The translations under genes and the position numbers were made by a program. This document shows positions 50,646-57,573 of a DNA stretch of 64,000 nt, piece by piece; position 1 is the stretch's first letter; each line of letters begins with the position of its first letter. This DNA comes from Pseudomonas sp. (GTDB taxonomy: Bacteria > Pseudomonadota > Gammaproteobacteria > Pseudomonadales > Pseudomonadaceae): assembly GCF_017744435.1 (NCBI RefSeq), contig NZ_JAGIBG010000028.1:1-64000 (forward strand), written 5' to 3'. Below the pieces are notes generated by a model. It did not search any database. It was given only the letters and a program-made list of their open reading frames with translations, and had not been told where the DNA came from.

Positions 50646-51794
50646 TCAGAATGCCGCCCGGAAAATCCCCTCGATCTCGTCCTGGCTGGCCGGCCGCGGG
50701 TTGGTCAGCCCACAGGCATCCTTGAGGGCATTGGCCGCCAGAATGCCGACATCCTCAAGCTTGGCCCCCAGCTCCGCCAACCCCGCCGGAATGCCCACTG
50801 CCACCGCCAGGTGCTCGATGGCCGAAATCGCCGCCCCCGCGCCCTGCTCCGCATCCAGCCCACACACCTTGATGCCCATGGCCTTGGCCACATCGCGCAG
50901 GCGCGCGGCACTGACCTTGGCATTGAAACGCTGCACATGCGGCAATAGCACCGCATTGCACACACCATGGGGCAAGTCGTAGTAACCGCCCAGCTGGTGC
51001 GCCATGGCATGCACGTAACCGAGCGAGGCATTGTTGAACGCCATGCCCGCCAGGAACTGCGCGTAGGCCATGTTCTCCCGCGCCTGCAGGTCGTTGCCAT
51101 CGTTCACCGCCTGGCGCAGGTTCTCACTGATCAGGCTGATGGCCTTCAGCGCGCAAGCATCGGTAATCGGCGTGGCCGCCGTCGACACATAGGCTTCGAT
51201 GGCGTGGGTCAACGCATCCATGCCGGTGGCCGCCGTCAGCCCCTTGGGCATGGCAACCATCAGCGCCGGGTCGTTGACCGACAGGATCGGCGTGACGTTG
51301 CGGTCGACGATGGCCATTTTCACATGGCGGCGCTCGTCGGTGATGATGCAGAAACGGGTCATCTCACTGGCCGTGCCCGCCGTGGTGTTGATGGCAATCA
51401 GCGGCAGTTGCGGCTTGCGCGAGCGGTCGACGCCCTCGTAGTCGCTGATATGCCCACCGTTGGTAGCGCACAAGGCAATGCCCTTGGCGCAGTCATGGGG
51501 TGAGCCACCGCCCAGCGACACCACGCAGTCGCAGCGCTCACGCTGCAACACGGCAAGGCCCGCCTCGACGTTGGCGATGCTGGGGTTGGGCTTGGCACCG
51601 TCGAACACCACCGAATCGATATCCTGCGAGGCCAGCATGCGCCCGATGCGAGCGGCGACCCCCGCCTTGGCCAGGCCCTGGTCGGTGACGATCAGCGCCT
51701 TGCGCAAGCCATAACCGGCAATCGCGGCCATGGCCTCGTCAAGGCAGTCGATGCCCATGATGTTGACGGGCGGGATGAAGAAGGTGCTGCTCAT
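50646..51794 (-). CDS. Iron-containing alcohol dehydrogenase (YiaY/FucO-like)
   Basis: A 382-residue type III alcohol dehydrogenase. NAD-binding VVSLGGGSPHDCAKGIAL (near 95-112), and the metal site DALTHAIEAYVS with HAMAHQLGGYYDLPHGVCNAV provide the Asp/His ligands typical of Fe(II) dehydrogenases. Length equals YiaY and FucO of E. coli (382-383). It interconverts alcohols and aldehydes, NAD-dependent, in the cytoplasm. The ATG at 51794 follows CAGGAGGATC (ideal site). It is next to the threonine dehydratase gene by 78 bp on the same strand, so it may share its transcript; substrate unknown. Confidence 0.86.
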   Translation of the reverse strand: MSSTFFIPPVNIMGIDCLDEAMAAIAGYGLRKALIVTDQGLAKAGVAARIGRMLASQDIDSVVFDGAKPNPSIANVEAGLAVLQRERCDCVVSLGGGSPHDCAKGIALCATNGGHISDYEGVDRSRKPQLPLIAINTTAGTASEMTRFCIITDERRHVKMAIVDRNVTPILSVNDPALMVAMPKGLTAATGMDALTHAIEAYVSTAATPITDACALKAISLISENLRQAVNDGNDLQARENMAYAQFLAGMAFNNASLGYVHAMAHQLGGYYDLPHGVCNAVLLPHVQRFNAKVSAARLRDVAKAMGIKVCGLDAEQGAGAAISAIEHLAVAVGIPAGLAELGAKLEDVGILAANALKDACGLTNPRPASQDEIEGIFRAAF

Positions 51795-51872
51795 GACCGG
51801 ATCCTCCTGGTGGGTCTGTCTACCAACGAGGATCCGCCCGTTCAATGCAGCGGATGTTGATCCAGAGCAACG

Positions 51873-53435
51873 TTAGCCAAGGAACAGCCGGTAAGCCGGA
51901 TTATCGGTCTCGTCCCAGTAGCGGTAGCCCATTTCGTCCAGCGCCTGGGGCAGGCTGGCCTGCTCGTCGCCAGGCACTTCCAGCGCCGCGAATACCCGCG
52001 CTTCGGCCGCGCCATGGTTACGGTAATGGAACAGGCTGATGTTCCAGCGCTTGCCCAGCCGCTCCAGGAAGCCCAGCAGCGCCCCTGGCCGCTCGGGGAA
52101 CTCGAAGCGCAGCACACGCTCATCGGCCCCCGGCGCGGCATGCCCGCCCACGGTGTGGCGCACATGCAGCTTGGCCAGTTCGTTGTCGGTCAGGTCGAGC
52201 ACGCTGTAGCCCTGCCCGCGCAGGCTGGCCAGCAGCTGCTCACGCGGGTCGTGCAGCGGGTGGGTCTGCACGCCAACGAACAGGCGCGCTTCCTTGCCCG
52301 GGTAGTAGCGGTAGTTGAACTCGGTGATCTGCCGCTTGCCCAGCGCCTGGCAGAAGGCCCGGAAGCTGCCGGGCTGTTCGGGGATGGTCACGGCGATGAT
52401 CGCCTCCCGCTGCTCGCCCAGCTCGGCACGTTCGGCCACGTGGCGCAGGCGGTCGAAGTTGACGTTGGCGCCGGAGTCGATGGCCACCAGGGTCTGCCCC
52501 GTGACGCCCTCGCGGGCCACGTACTTCTTGATCCCGGCCACGGCCAGGGCACCCGAGGGTTCGGTGATCGAGCGGGTATCGTCGTAGATGTCCTTGATCG
52601 CCGCGCACAACTCATCGCTGCTGACGGTCACCACTTCATCGACAAAATGCCGGCACAGCTCGAAGCAGTGGGCGCCGATCTGCGCCACCGCCACGCCATC
52701 GGCGAAGGTTCCGACCTGCGGCAGGATCACCCGCTCGCCTGCCGCCATGGCAGCCTGCAGGCAGTTGGAGTCTTCCGGCTCGACACCGATCACCTTGACC
52801 TCGGGGCGCAGGTATTTCACGTAGGCGGCAATGCCCGCGACCAGCCCGCCACCGCCAACCGGCACGAAGATCGCGTCCAGCGCACCCGGCTGCTGACGCA
52901 GGATCTCCATGCCCACGGTGCCTTGGCCGGCGATCACGTCCGGGTCGTCGAACGGCGGCACGAAGGTCGCCCCGTCGCTGTCGGCCAGTTTCAGCGCGTG
53001 GGCCAGGGCATGGGGGAAGCTCTCGCCATGCAGCACCACATGGCCACCCCGCGAGCGCACCCCTTCGACCTTGAGCGACGGCGTGGTGGTGGGCATGACG
53101 ATGGTCGCCTTCATGCCCAGGTGCGCCGCCGCCAGGGCCACGCCCTGGGCATGGTTGCCAGCCGAGGCGGTGATCACGCCCCGTTCGCGCTGGGCCTGGG
53201 TCAGGCGTGACAACCGCGTGTAGGCCCCACGGATCTTGAACGAGAAGGTCGGCTGCAGGTCTTCACGCTTGAGCAACACCTGGTTGCCGAGGCTGGCAGA
53301 CAGCGCGGGGGCGGCTTGCAAGGGCGTCTCGATGGCCAGGTCGTACACCGGCGCGGACAGGATGCGGCGCACCTGTTCCGACAGCAATTGCTGCGGGGTG
53401 GACGGGGTACGAGGGCTGACGTTGAGGCTGGTCAT
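51873..53435 (-). CDS. ilvA: Biosynthetic threonine ammonia-lyase (threonine deaminase) IlvA
   Basis: A 520-residue PLP enzyme. The catalytic Lys is in FSFKIRGAYTRL (about 65), serine/glycine loop SAGNHAQGVALAA, GGGGLVAG loop near 195-202, and two ACT-like regulatory domains at about 340-420 and 430-515 that bind isoleucine and valine. It converts threonine to 2-oxobutyrate, the first step of isoleucine synthesis. The ATG at 53435 follows GGAG 9 nt upstream; a TTG three codons earlier is less likely. The mRNA leader carries an Ile-rich leader peptide and a terminator (separate entries), so expression should be attenuated by charged tRNA-Ile. A P. putida genome usually has more than one ilvA-like gene. 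Confidence 0.92.
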   Translation of the reverse strand: MTSLNVSPRTPSTPQQLLSEQVRRILSAPVYDLAIETPLQAAPALSASLGNQVLLKREDLQPTFSFKIRGAYTRLSRLTQAQRERGVITASAGNHAQGVALAAAHLGMKATIVMPTTTPSLKVEGVRSRGGHVVLHGESFPHALAHALKLADSDGATFVPPFDDPDVIAGQGTVGMEILRQQPGALDAIFVPVGGGGLVAGIAAYVKYLRPEVKVIGVEPEDSNCLQAAMAAGERVILPQVGTFADGVAVAQIGAHCFELCRHFVDEVVTVSSDELCAAIKDIYDDTRSITEPSGALAVAGIKKYVAREGVTGQTLVAIDSGANVNFDRLRHVAERAELGEQREAIIAVTIPEQPGSFRAFCQALGKRQITEFNYRYYPGKEARLFVGVQTHPLHDPREQLLASLRGQGYSVLDLTDNELAKLHVRHTVGGHAAPGADERVLRFEFPERPGALLGFLERLGKRWNISLFHYRNHGAAEARVFAALEVPGDEQASLPQALDEMGYRYWDETDNPAYRLFLG

Positions 53436-53487
53436 CGATTGCAACTCCTTGGCTTTTTTTCACGTTGCCCAGGAGTCAGAGAGAAGA

Positions 53488-53508
53488 AACCCGCCTCCAG
53501 GGCGGGTT
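53488..53508 (-). terminator. Attenuator terminator of ilvA
   Basis: On the minus strand AACCCGCC pairs with GGCGGGTT around CTGGA, followed by TTTCTTCTCTC, the classic intrinsic terminator form. It lies 53 bp upstream of the ilvA start and 16 bp after the leader-peptide stop. The segment GGCGGG just before that stop can pair instead with CCCGCC of the terminator's first arm, which would be an antiterminator. Confidence 0.78.
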
Positions 53509-53523
53509 CGGTGCACGTACGCG

Positions 53524-53586
53524 CTAGCCCGCCAAGCTGATAATGGCGGTAATAATAATGGCGTTCACGTGCGGGAAGGTTTTCAT
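53524..53586 (-). CDS. ilvA leader peptide (20 residues, Ile-rich)
   Basis: A short gene reading MKTFPHVNAIIITAIISLAG. It contains five isoleucine codons (ATT ATT ATT, then ATT ATC) within seven codons in front of the ilvA terminator, exactly what a ribosome-stalling attenuator needs: low charged tRNA-Ile would stall the ribosome there, leaving GGCGGG free to pair with the terminator arm. Ile is the end product that ilvA serves. A candidate promoter lies only 9 nt before its ATG and there is no good ribosome site, so it may be translated from a leaderless or near-leaderless start. Too short for ordinary gene calling. Confidence 0.78.
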   Translation of the reverse strand: MKTFPHVNAIIITAIISLAG

Positions 53587-53595
53587 GGACAGGAC

Positions 53596-53623
53596 GTTAT
53601 CTCGCCGGCCCTGGCCAAGTCAA
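53596..53623 (-). promoter_or_regulatory. Candidate sigma-70 promoter of the ilvA leader
   Basis: On the minus strand TTGACT (53618-53623) and GATAAC (53596-53601) are spaced 16 bp apart, just upstream of the leader peptide. The -35 box overlaps the stop codon of the efflux gene ending at 53620. The start point expected 7-10 nt after the -10 would fall at or within a few bases of the leader ATG. Confidence 0.5.
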
Positions 53624-54051
53624 CACTTTGCTTGTTGCGCCGACAGCGGCACGTCGAACACCTTGTCGAAGCCCCACTGGAACACAAAGGCATAGACGAA
53701 GAAGAACACGAACAGGGCCAGGTTGGTGAGGAACGCCGCCCACAGGCTGACATCCAGCCAGTACGCCACCAATGGCAGCAGGATCAGCACCAGCCCGCCC
53801 TCGAAGCCCAGCGCGTGCAACCCCCGGCGCAGCAGCGTGCGCTCGCGCTTGCGCTGGCGTGCCTCCCAGCGTTCGAAGGCCCAGTTGTAGGCCATGTTCC
53901 AGCTCATGGCGATGCCCGACATCAGCACCGACAGCACTGTCGACTCCGCCATCCCGGCCCCGAACGCCAGCTCCAGCGCCGGTGCCACGCAAGCCACGGC
54001 AATGGCTTCGTAGAGAATGGCCTGGACGATCTTGCGCGCCTTGCCTTGCAT
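53620..54051 (-). CDS. PACE-family multidrug/biocide efflux transporter
   Basis: A 143-residue membrane protein with four transmembrane helices in two tandem BTP-type repeats: the first opens with RKIVQAILYEAIAVACVAPA and contains SVLMSGIAMSWNMAYNWAFE, the second RRGLHALGFEGGLVLILLPL and FLTNLALFVFFFVYAFVFQW. The glutamate in the first helix of each repeat and the NMAYNWAFE block match the AceI group. It exports chlorhexidine or polyamine-like compounds by proton antiport. The ATG at 54051 has GGGAG 5 nt upstream. It is divergent from the wecB gene. The short-chain diamine substrate of some relatives fits the polyamine theme of the window, but this is speculative. Confidence 0.86.
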   Translation of the reverse strand: MQGKARKIVQAILYEAIAVACVAPALELAFGAGMAESTVLSVLMSGIAMSWNMAYNWAFERWEARQRKRERTLLRRGLHALGFEGGLVLILLPLVAYWLDVSLWAAFLTNLALFVFFFVYAFVFQWGFDKVFDVPLSAQQAKC

Positions 54052-54247
54052 GTTCTGCTCCCTGAAGAATCGGCCTACAAAACTACAAGATGAGAGCTCC
54101 AAGCAAAAGCTCGAAATTCAGCTGATAGCTGCACGCCATCACCGGTCACGCATTGGACAACCCTGCATGCGACTGCTTGTATCTATCACTTGCAAGCAGC
54201 GACATGTCCTACCACTTCGTCCAGGGATTTGTACGAGGAACACGACG

Positions 54248-55402
54248 ATGGCGTATTGCGTGATGATGGTGTTCGGCACCCGACCTGAAGCGATCAAGAT
54301 GGCCCCGCTGGCCCGCGTGCTGCGCAACTGGCCCGAGGTGAACCTGCATATCTGCTCCACCGGCCAGCACCGCGAGATGCTCGAGCAGGTGCTCACCGCC
54401 TTTGGCCTGAGCGTCGACCAGGACCTCAAGGTGATGACCCAGAACCAGACCCTGAACGGCCTGGCACGTGACCTGCTGGACAAGCTCGACCAGGCCTACG
54501 AGCAGGTCAAGCCCGATATCGTGCTGGTCCACGGCGACACCACCACCAGCTTCATCGCCAGCCTCGCGGCCTTCCACCGGCACATCCCCATCGGCCATGT
54601 CGAAGCCGGCCTGCGCACCGGCAACCTGCAGCAGCCCTGGCCCGAAGAAGCCAACCGGCGCCTGACCGGGGTGCTCGCCGACCTGCACTTCACCCCGACC
54701 CGCGACTCGGACGCCAACCTGATCCGTGAGGGCGTACCGCCGGAGCACATCGCAGTCACCGGCAACACTGTCATTGACGCCCTGCTATGGATGCGCGACC
54801 ACCTGGCCGAACGGCAATGGCAGCCGGCCGCCGACTCGCCGCTGAGCGTGCTGCGTCCCGAGCAGCGCATGGTGCTGATTACCGGCCACCGCCGGGAAAA
54901 TTTCGGCCCCGGCTTCGAGCGTATCTGCCTGGCCCTGGCGCAGTTGGCCGAGCGTTACCCGGACGTGCAGTTCGTCTACCCCGTGCACCTCAACCCACAG
55001 GTGCAGCAGGCCGTGTATGGCGTGCTGTCGAACCGCAGCAACATCCACCTGATCGCCCCTCAGGACTACCCGCACTTCGTCTGGCTGATGAACCGCGCCC
55101 AGGTCATCCTCACCGACTCCGGCGGCGTGCAGGAAGAAGCCCCGGCACTCGGCAAACCGGTGCTGGTGCTGCGCAAGGTCACCGAGCGCCCCGCCGTGCT
55201 CAAGGGCGGCACGGTCAAGTTGGTGGGCACCCTGACCGAACGCATCGTCGACGAAACCCGCCAGTTGCTCGACGACCCGGAGGCCTACGCACGCATGGCG
55301 CGGGTCTATACCCCGTTCGGTGACGGCCATGCCAGCGAGCGCATCGCCGAGCGCCTGACGCGCTGGTTTGCAGAAACGGCCAACCTGCGAGATGACGCAT
55401 GA
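54248..55402 (+). CDS. wecB: UDP-N-acetylglucosamine 2-epimerase WecB (non-hydrolysing)
   Basis: A 384-residue epimerase. FGTRPEAIKMAPL (residues 9-21), VLVHGDTTTSFIASLAAF, HVEAGLRTGN and the late DSGGVQEEAPALGKPVLVLR block are diagnostic. It makes UDP-ManNAc from UDP-GlcNAc in the cytoplasm. The ATG at 54248 has GAGGAA 7 nt before. Its stop overlaps the next start (ATGA), so it is the first gene of a translationally coupled operon with nfrB, nfrA and a ybcH-like gene. In E. coli WecB supplies ManNAc to the NfrA/NfrB glycan pathway, so the fusion into one operon here is direct support for that link. Confidence 0.92.
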   Translation: MAYCVMMVFGTRPEAIKMAPLARVLRNWPEVNLHICSTGQHREMLEQVLTAFGLSVDQDLKVMTQNQTLNGLARDLLDKLDQAYEQVKPDIVLVHGDTTTSFIASLAAFHRHIPIGHVEAGLRTGNLQQPWPEEANRRLTGVLADLHFTPTRDSDANLIREGVPPEHIAVTGNTVIDALLWMRDHLAERQWQPAADSPLSVLRPEQRMVLITGHRRENFGPGFERICLALAQLAERYPDVQFVYPVHLNPQVQQAVYGVLSNRSNIHLIAPQDYPHFVWLMNRAQVILTDSGGVQEEAPALGKPVLVLRKVTERPAVLKGGTVKLVGTLTERIVDETRQLLDDPEAYARMARVYTPFGDGHASERIAERLTRWFAETANLRDDA

Positions 55403-57573
55403 GCCTGGCCTTCATCGACTACCTCACCTATGTGCTGTTCGGCCTCAAAGTCCTGGCGATCATCCTCGCCTCGCTGATGTTCCTGCTAGGCCTCGACGAC
55501 CTGTTCATCGACCTGTGCTACTGGAGCCGCAAGCTGATCCGCCGCTTTCGCATCTACGACAAATACGAAAAGGCCGACGAGAAACGCCTGTTCGAAGTAG
55601 CGGAAAAGCCCCTGGCGATCATGGTCCCGGCCTGGAACGAGGTGGGCGTGGTCGGCGAAATGGCGCGCCTGGCGGCCTCGACCATCGACTACGAGAACTA
55701 TCAGATCTTCGTCGGCACCTACCCCAACGACCCGCAGACCCAGACCGACGTCGACGCCGTGTGCCTGCATTACCCGAACGTGCACAAGGTGGTCTGCGCG
55801 CGCCCCGGTCCCACCAGCAAGGCCGACTGCCTGAACAACATCATCGACGCCATCCTGCGCTTTCAAGACGATGCCCGTATCGAGTTCGCTGGCTTCATCC
55901 TGCATGACGCCGAAGACGTGATCTCGCCCATGGAACTGCGCCTGTTCAACTACCTGTTGCCGAACAAGGACATGATCCAGATCCCTGTGTACCCCTACGC
56001 GCCGGAATGGAAGGGGTTCACCGCCGGGCACTACGTCGACGAGTTCGCCGAGAACCACGGCAAGGACGTGATCGTGCGTGAGGCACTGACCGGCCAGGTA
56101 CCCAGTGCCGGCGTCGGCACCTGCTTCAGCCGTCGCGCCATCAGCGCCCTGCTCGAAGACGGCGATGGCATCGCCTTCGACGTGCAGAGCCTGACTGAAG
56201 ACTATGACATCGGCTTTCGCCTGAAACAGAAAGGCATGAAGTGCATCTTCGCCCGCTACTCCATCACCGACCCGGCGCTGGCCCTCAAGCACGAGTGGCG
56301 GCCGGGCATGAGCCGCGAGTTCGCCCAGGTGATCTGCGTGCGCGAGCACTTCCCGCGCGACTGGCAGCACGCCATCCGGCAAAAGTCGCGGTGGATCGTC
56401 GGCATCGTCTTCCAGGGCACCAGCAACCTCGGCTGGAGCCGCACCGGCGCGCTCAACTACTTCCTCTGGCGTGACCGCCGGGGCCTGTTCGCCTACCTGC
56501 TGAGCTTCCTGGTCAACCTGTTGCTGCTGGTGCTGCTGGCCATGTGGCTGGTGACCGTGATCGCCCCGGATTCCTGGCGCTTCATGTCGATCCTCAGCGA
56601 CAGCCAGCTGCTTGCCACCCTGCTCTGGCTCAACGGCCTGATGCTGGTCAACCGCCTGTTCCAGCGCGGCTGGTTCGTCACCCGCTACTACGGCATCTTC
56701 GAAGGCCTGCTGTCGGCACCCCGGATGATGTGGAGCAACTTCGTCAACTTCTTCGCCAACCTGCGTGCCCTGCGCCAGGTCATGGAGATGGGCGATTCGC
56801 GGCGGGTGGCGTGGGACAAGACCACCCACGAATTCCCCGCGCTCGCCTCGCCGGCGCGCACGCCACTGGGCCATCGCCTGGTAGAAAAGGGCTACATCAC
56901 CGAGGAACAGCTGGAGCAGGCGATCACCAGCCCGGTGCGCCGGCGCCTGGGCCGCGAACTGCTGCTGCGGGGCTGGCTGACCAGCGAGCAGCTGGTACAA
57001 ACGCTGGCCGAACAGCTCGACCTGCCCTGGGCGCCGCTCAACCCGTTCAAGCTCGACCCACAGCTGATTGCTCAGTTGCCACGCCGGCTGGCCACGCACT
57101 ATGGCGTACTGCCAGTCGCCGAAGACGGCAACACCCTGGTGCTGGCCAGCGAAAGCCCGGTCAGCCAGGTGTCGCTGGGGGTGATCAGCCGCCAGCTGAA
57201 ACGCCCGGTCAGCTGCCGCCTGGCCCCCCAGGGCCGGGTCACCCTGGGCCTGCGCTATCACTACCCGAGCCCCTGGCAGACGCCCGAAACCCACGACATG
57301 CTCGCCGTGCTGGAGCGGCACCAGGATGATGCCGATCTGATCGAACGGGTCAGCCATCACCAGGTGATGCTTGGCGCCCTGCTGCAGGTGCGTGGCATGG
57401 TCCCGGTCACCCTGTTCAACCAGGCACTGATCGATTTCGACCCTGAGCAGCAAAGCCTCGGCGAGCACCTGATCGCCCGCGGCATCATCACCGAAGAGGT
57501 GCTGCAGCAGGCCCTCGCCGAACAGGCCAGCGAACAGCAGGCTGCCTTTGATCTGACCCGGGAGGTGGCATGA
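55399..57573 (+). CDS. nfrB: NfrB-like glycosyltransferase with c-di-GMP-binding MshEN modules
   Basis: A 724-residue inner-membrane protein. An N-terminal helix (about 8-32), a GT2 domain (75-330) with VPAWNEVGVV, HDAEDVISPME, TEDYDIGF and RQKSRW (QxxRW), then four or so helices (360-450) form a synthase-like enzyme. The C-terminal part has four MshEN-type half-motifs: PLGHRLVEKGYITEEQ (489), RRLGRELLLRGWLTSEQLVQ (515), MLGALLQVRGMVPVT (657) and SLGEHLIARGIITEEVLQQA (686). E. coli NfrB, the inner part of the phage N4 receptor, makes a ManNAc glycan when its MshEN domain binds c-di-GMP. Overlaps both neighbours by ATGA. The double module is an unusual point. Confidence 0.87.
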   Translation: MSLAFIDYLTYVLFGLKVLAIILASLMFLLGLDDLFIDLCYWSRKLIRRFRIYDKYEKADEKRLFEVAEKPLAIMVPAWNEVGVVGEMARLAASTIDYENYQIFVGTYPNDPQTQTDVDAVCLHYPNVHKVVCARPGPTSKADCLNNIIDAILRFQDDARIEFAGFILHDAEDVISPMELRLFNYLLPNKDMIQIPVYPYAPEWKGFTAGHYVDEFAENHGKDVIVREALTGQVPSAGVGTCFSRRAISALLEDGDGIAFDVQSLTEDYDIGFRLKQKGMKCIFARYSITDPALALKHEWRPGMSREFAQVICVREHFPRDWQHAIRQKSRWIVGIVFQGTSNLGWSRTGALNYFLWRDRRGLFAYLLSFLVNLLLLVLLAMWLVTVIAPDSWRFMSILSDSQLLATLLWLNGLMLVNRLFQRGWFVTRYYGIFEGLLSAPRMMWSNFVNFFANLRALRQVMEMGDSRRVAWDKTTHEFPALASPARTPLGHRLVEKGYITEEQLEQAITSPVRRRLGRELLLRGWLTSEQLVQTLAEQLDLPWAPLNPFKLDPQLIAQLPRRLATHYGVLPVAEDGNTLVLASESPVSQVSLGVISRQLKRPVSCRLAPQGRVTLGLRYHYPSPWQTPETHDMLAVLERHQDDADLIERVSHHQVMLGALLQVRGMVPVTLFNQALIDFDPEQQSLGEHLIARGIITEEVLQQALAEQASEQQAAFDLTREVA

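Noticed and set aside
55486..57468. 660-residue minus-strand frame
   Set aside because: Antisense of nfrB; no motif, and all operon features are on the plus strand.
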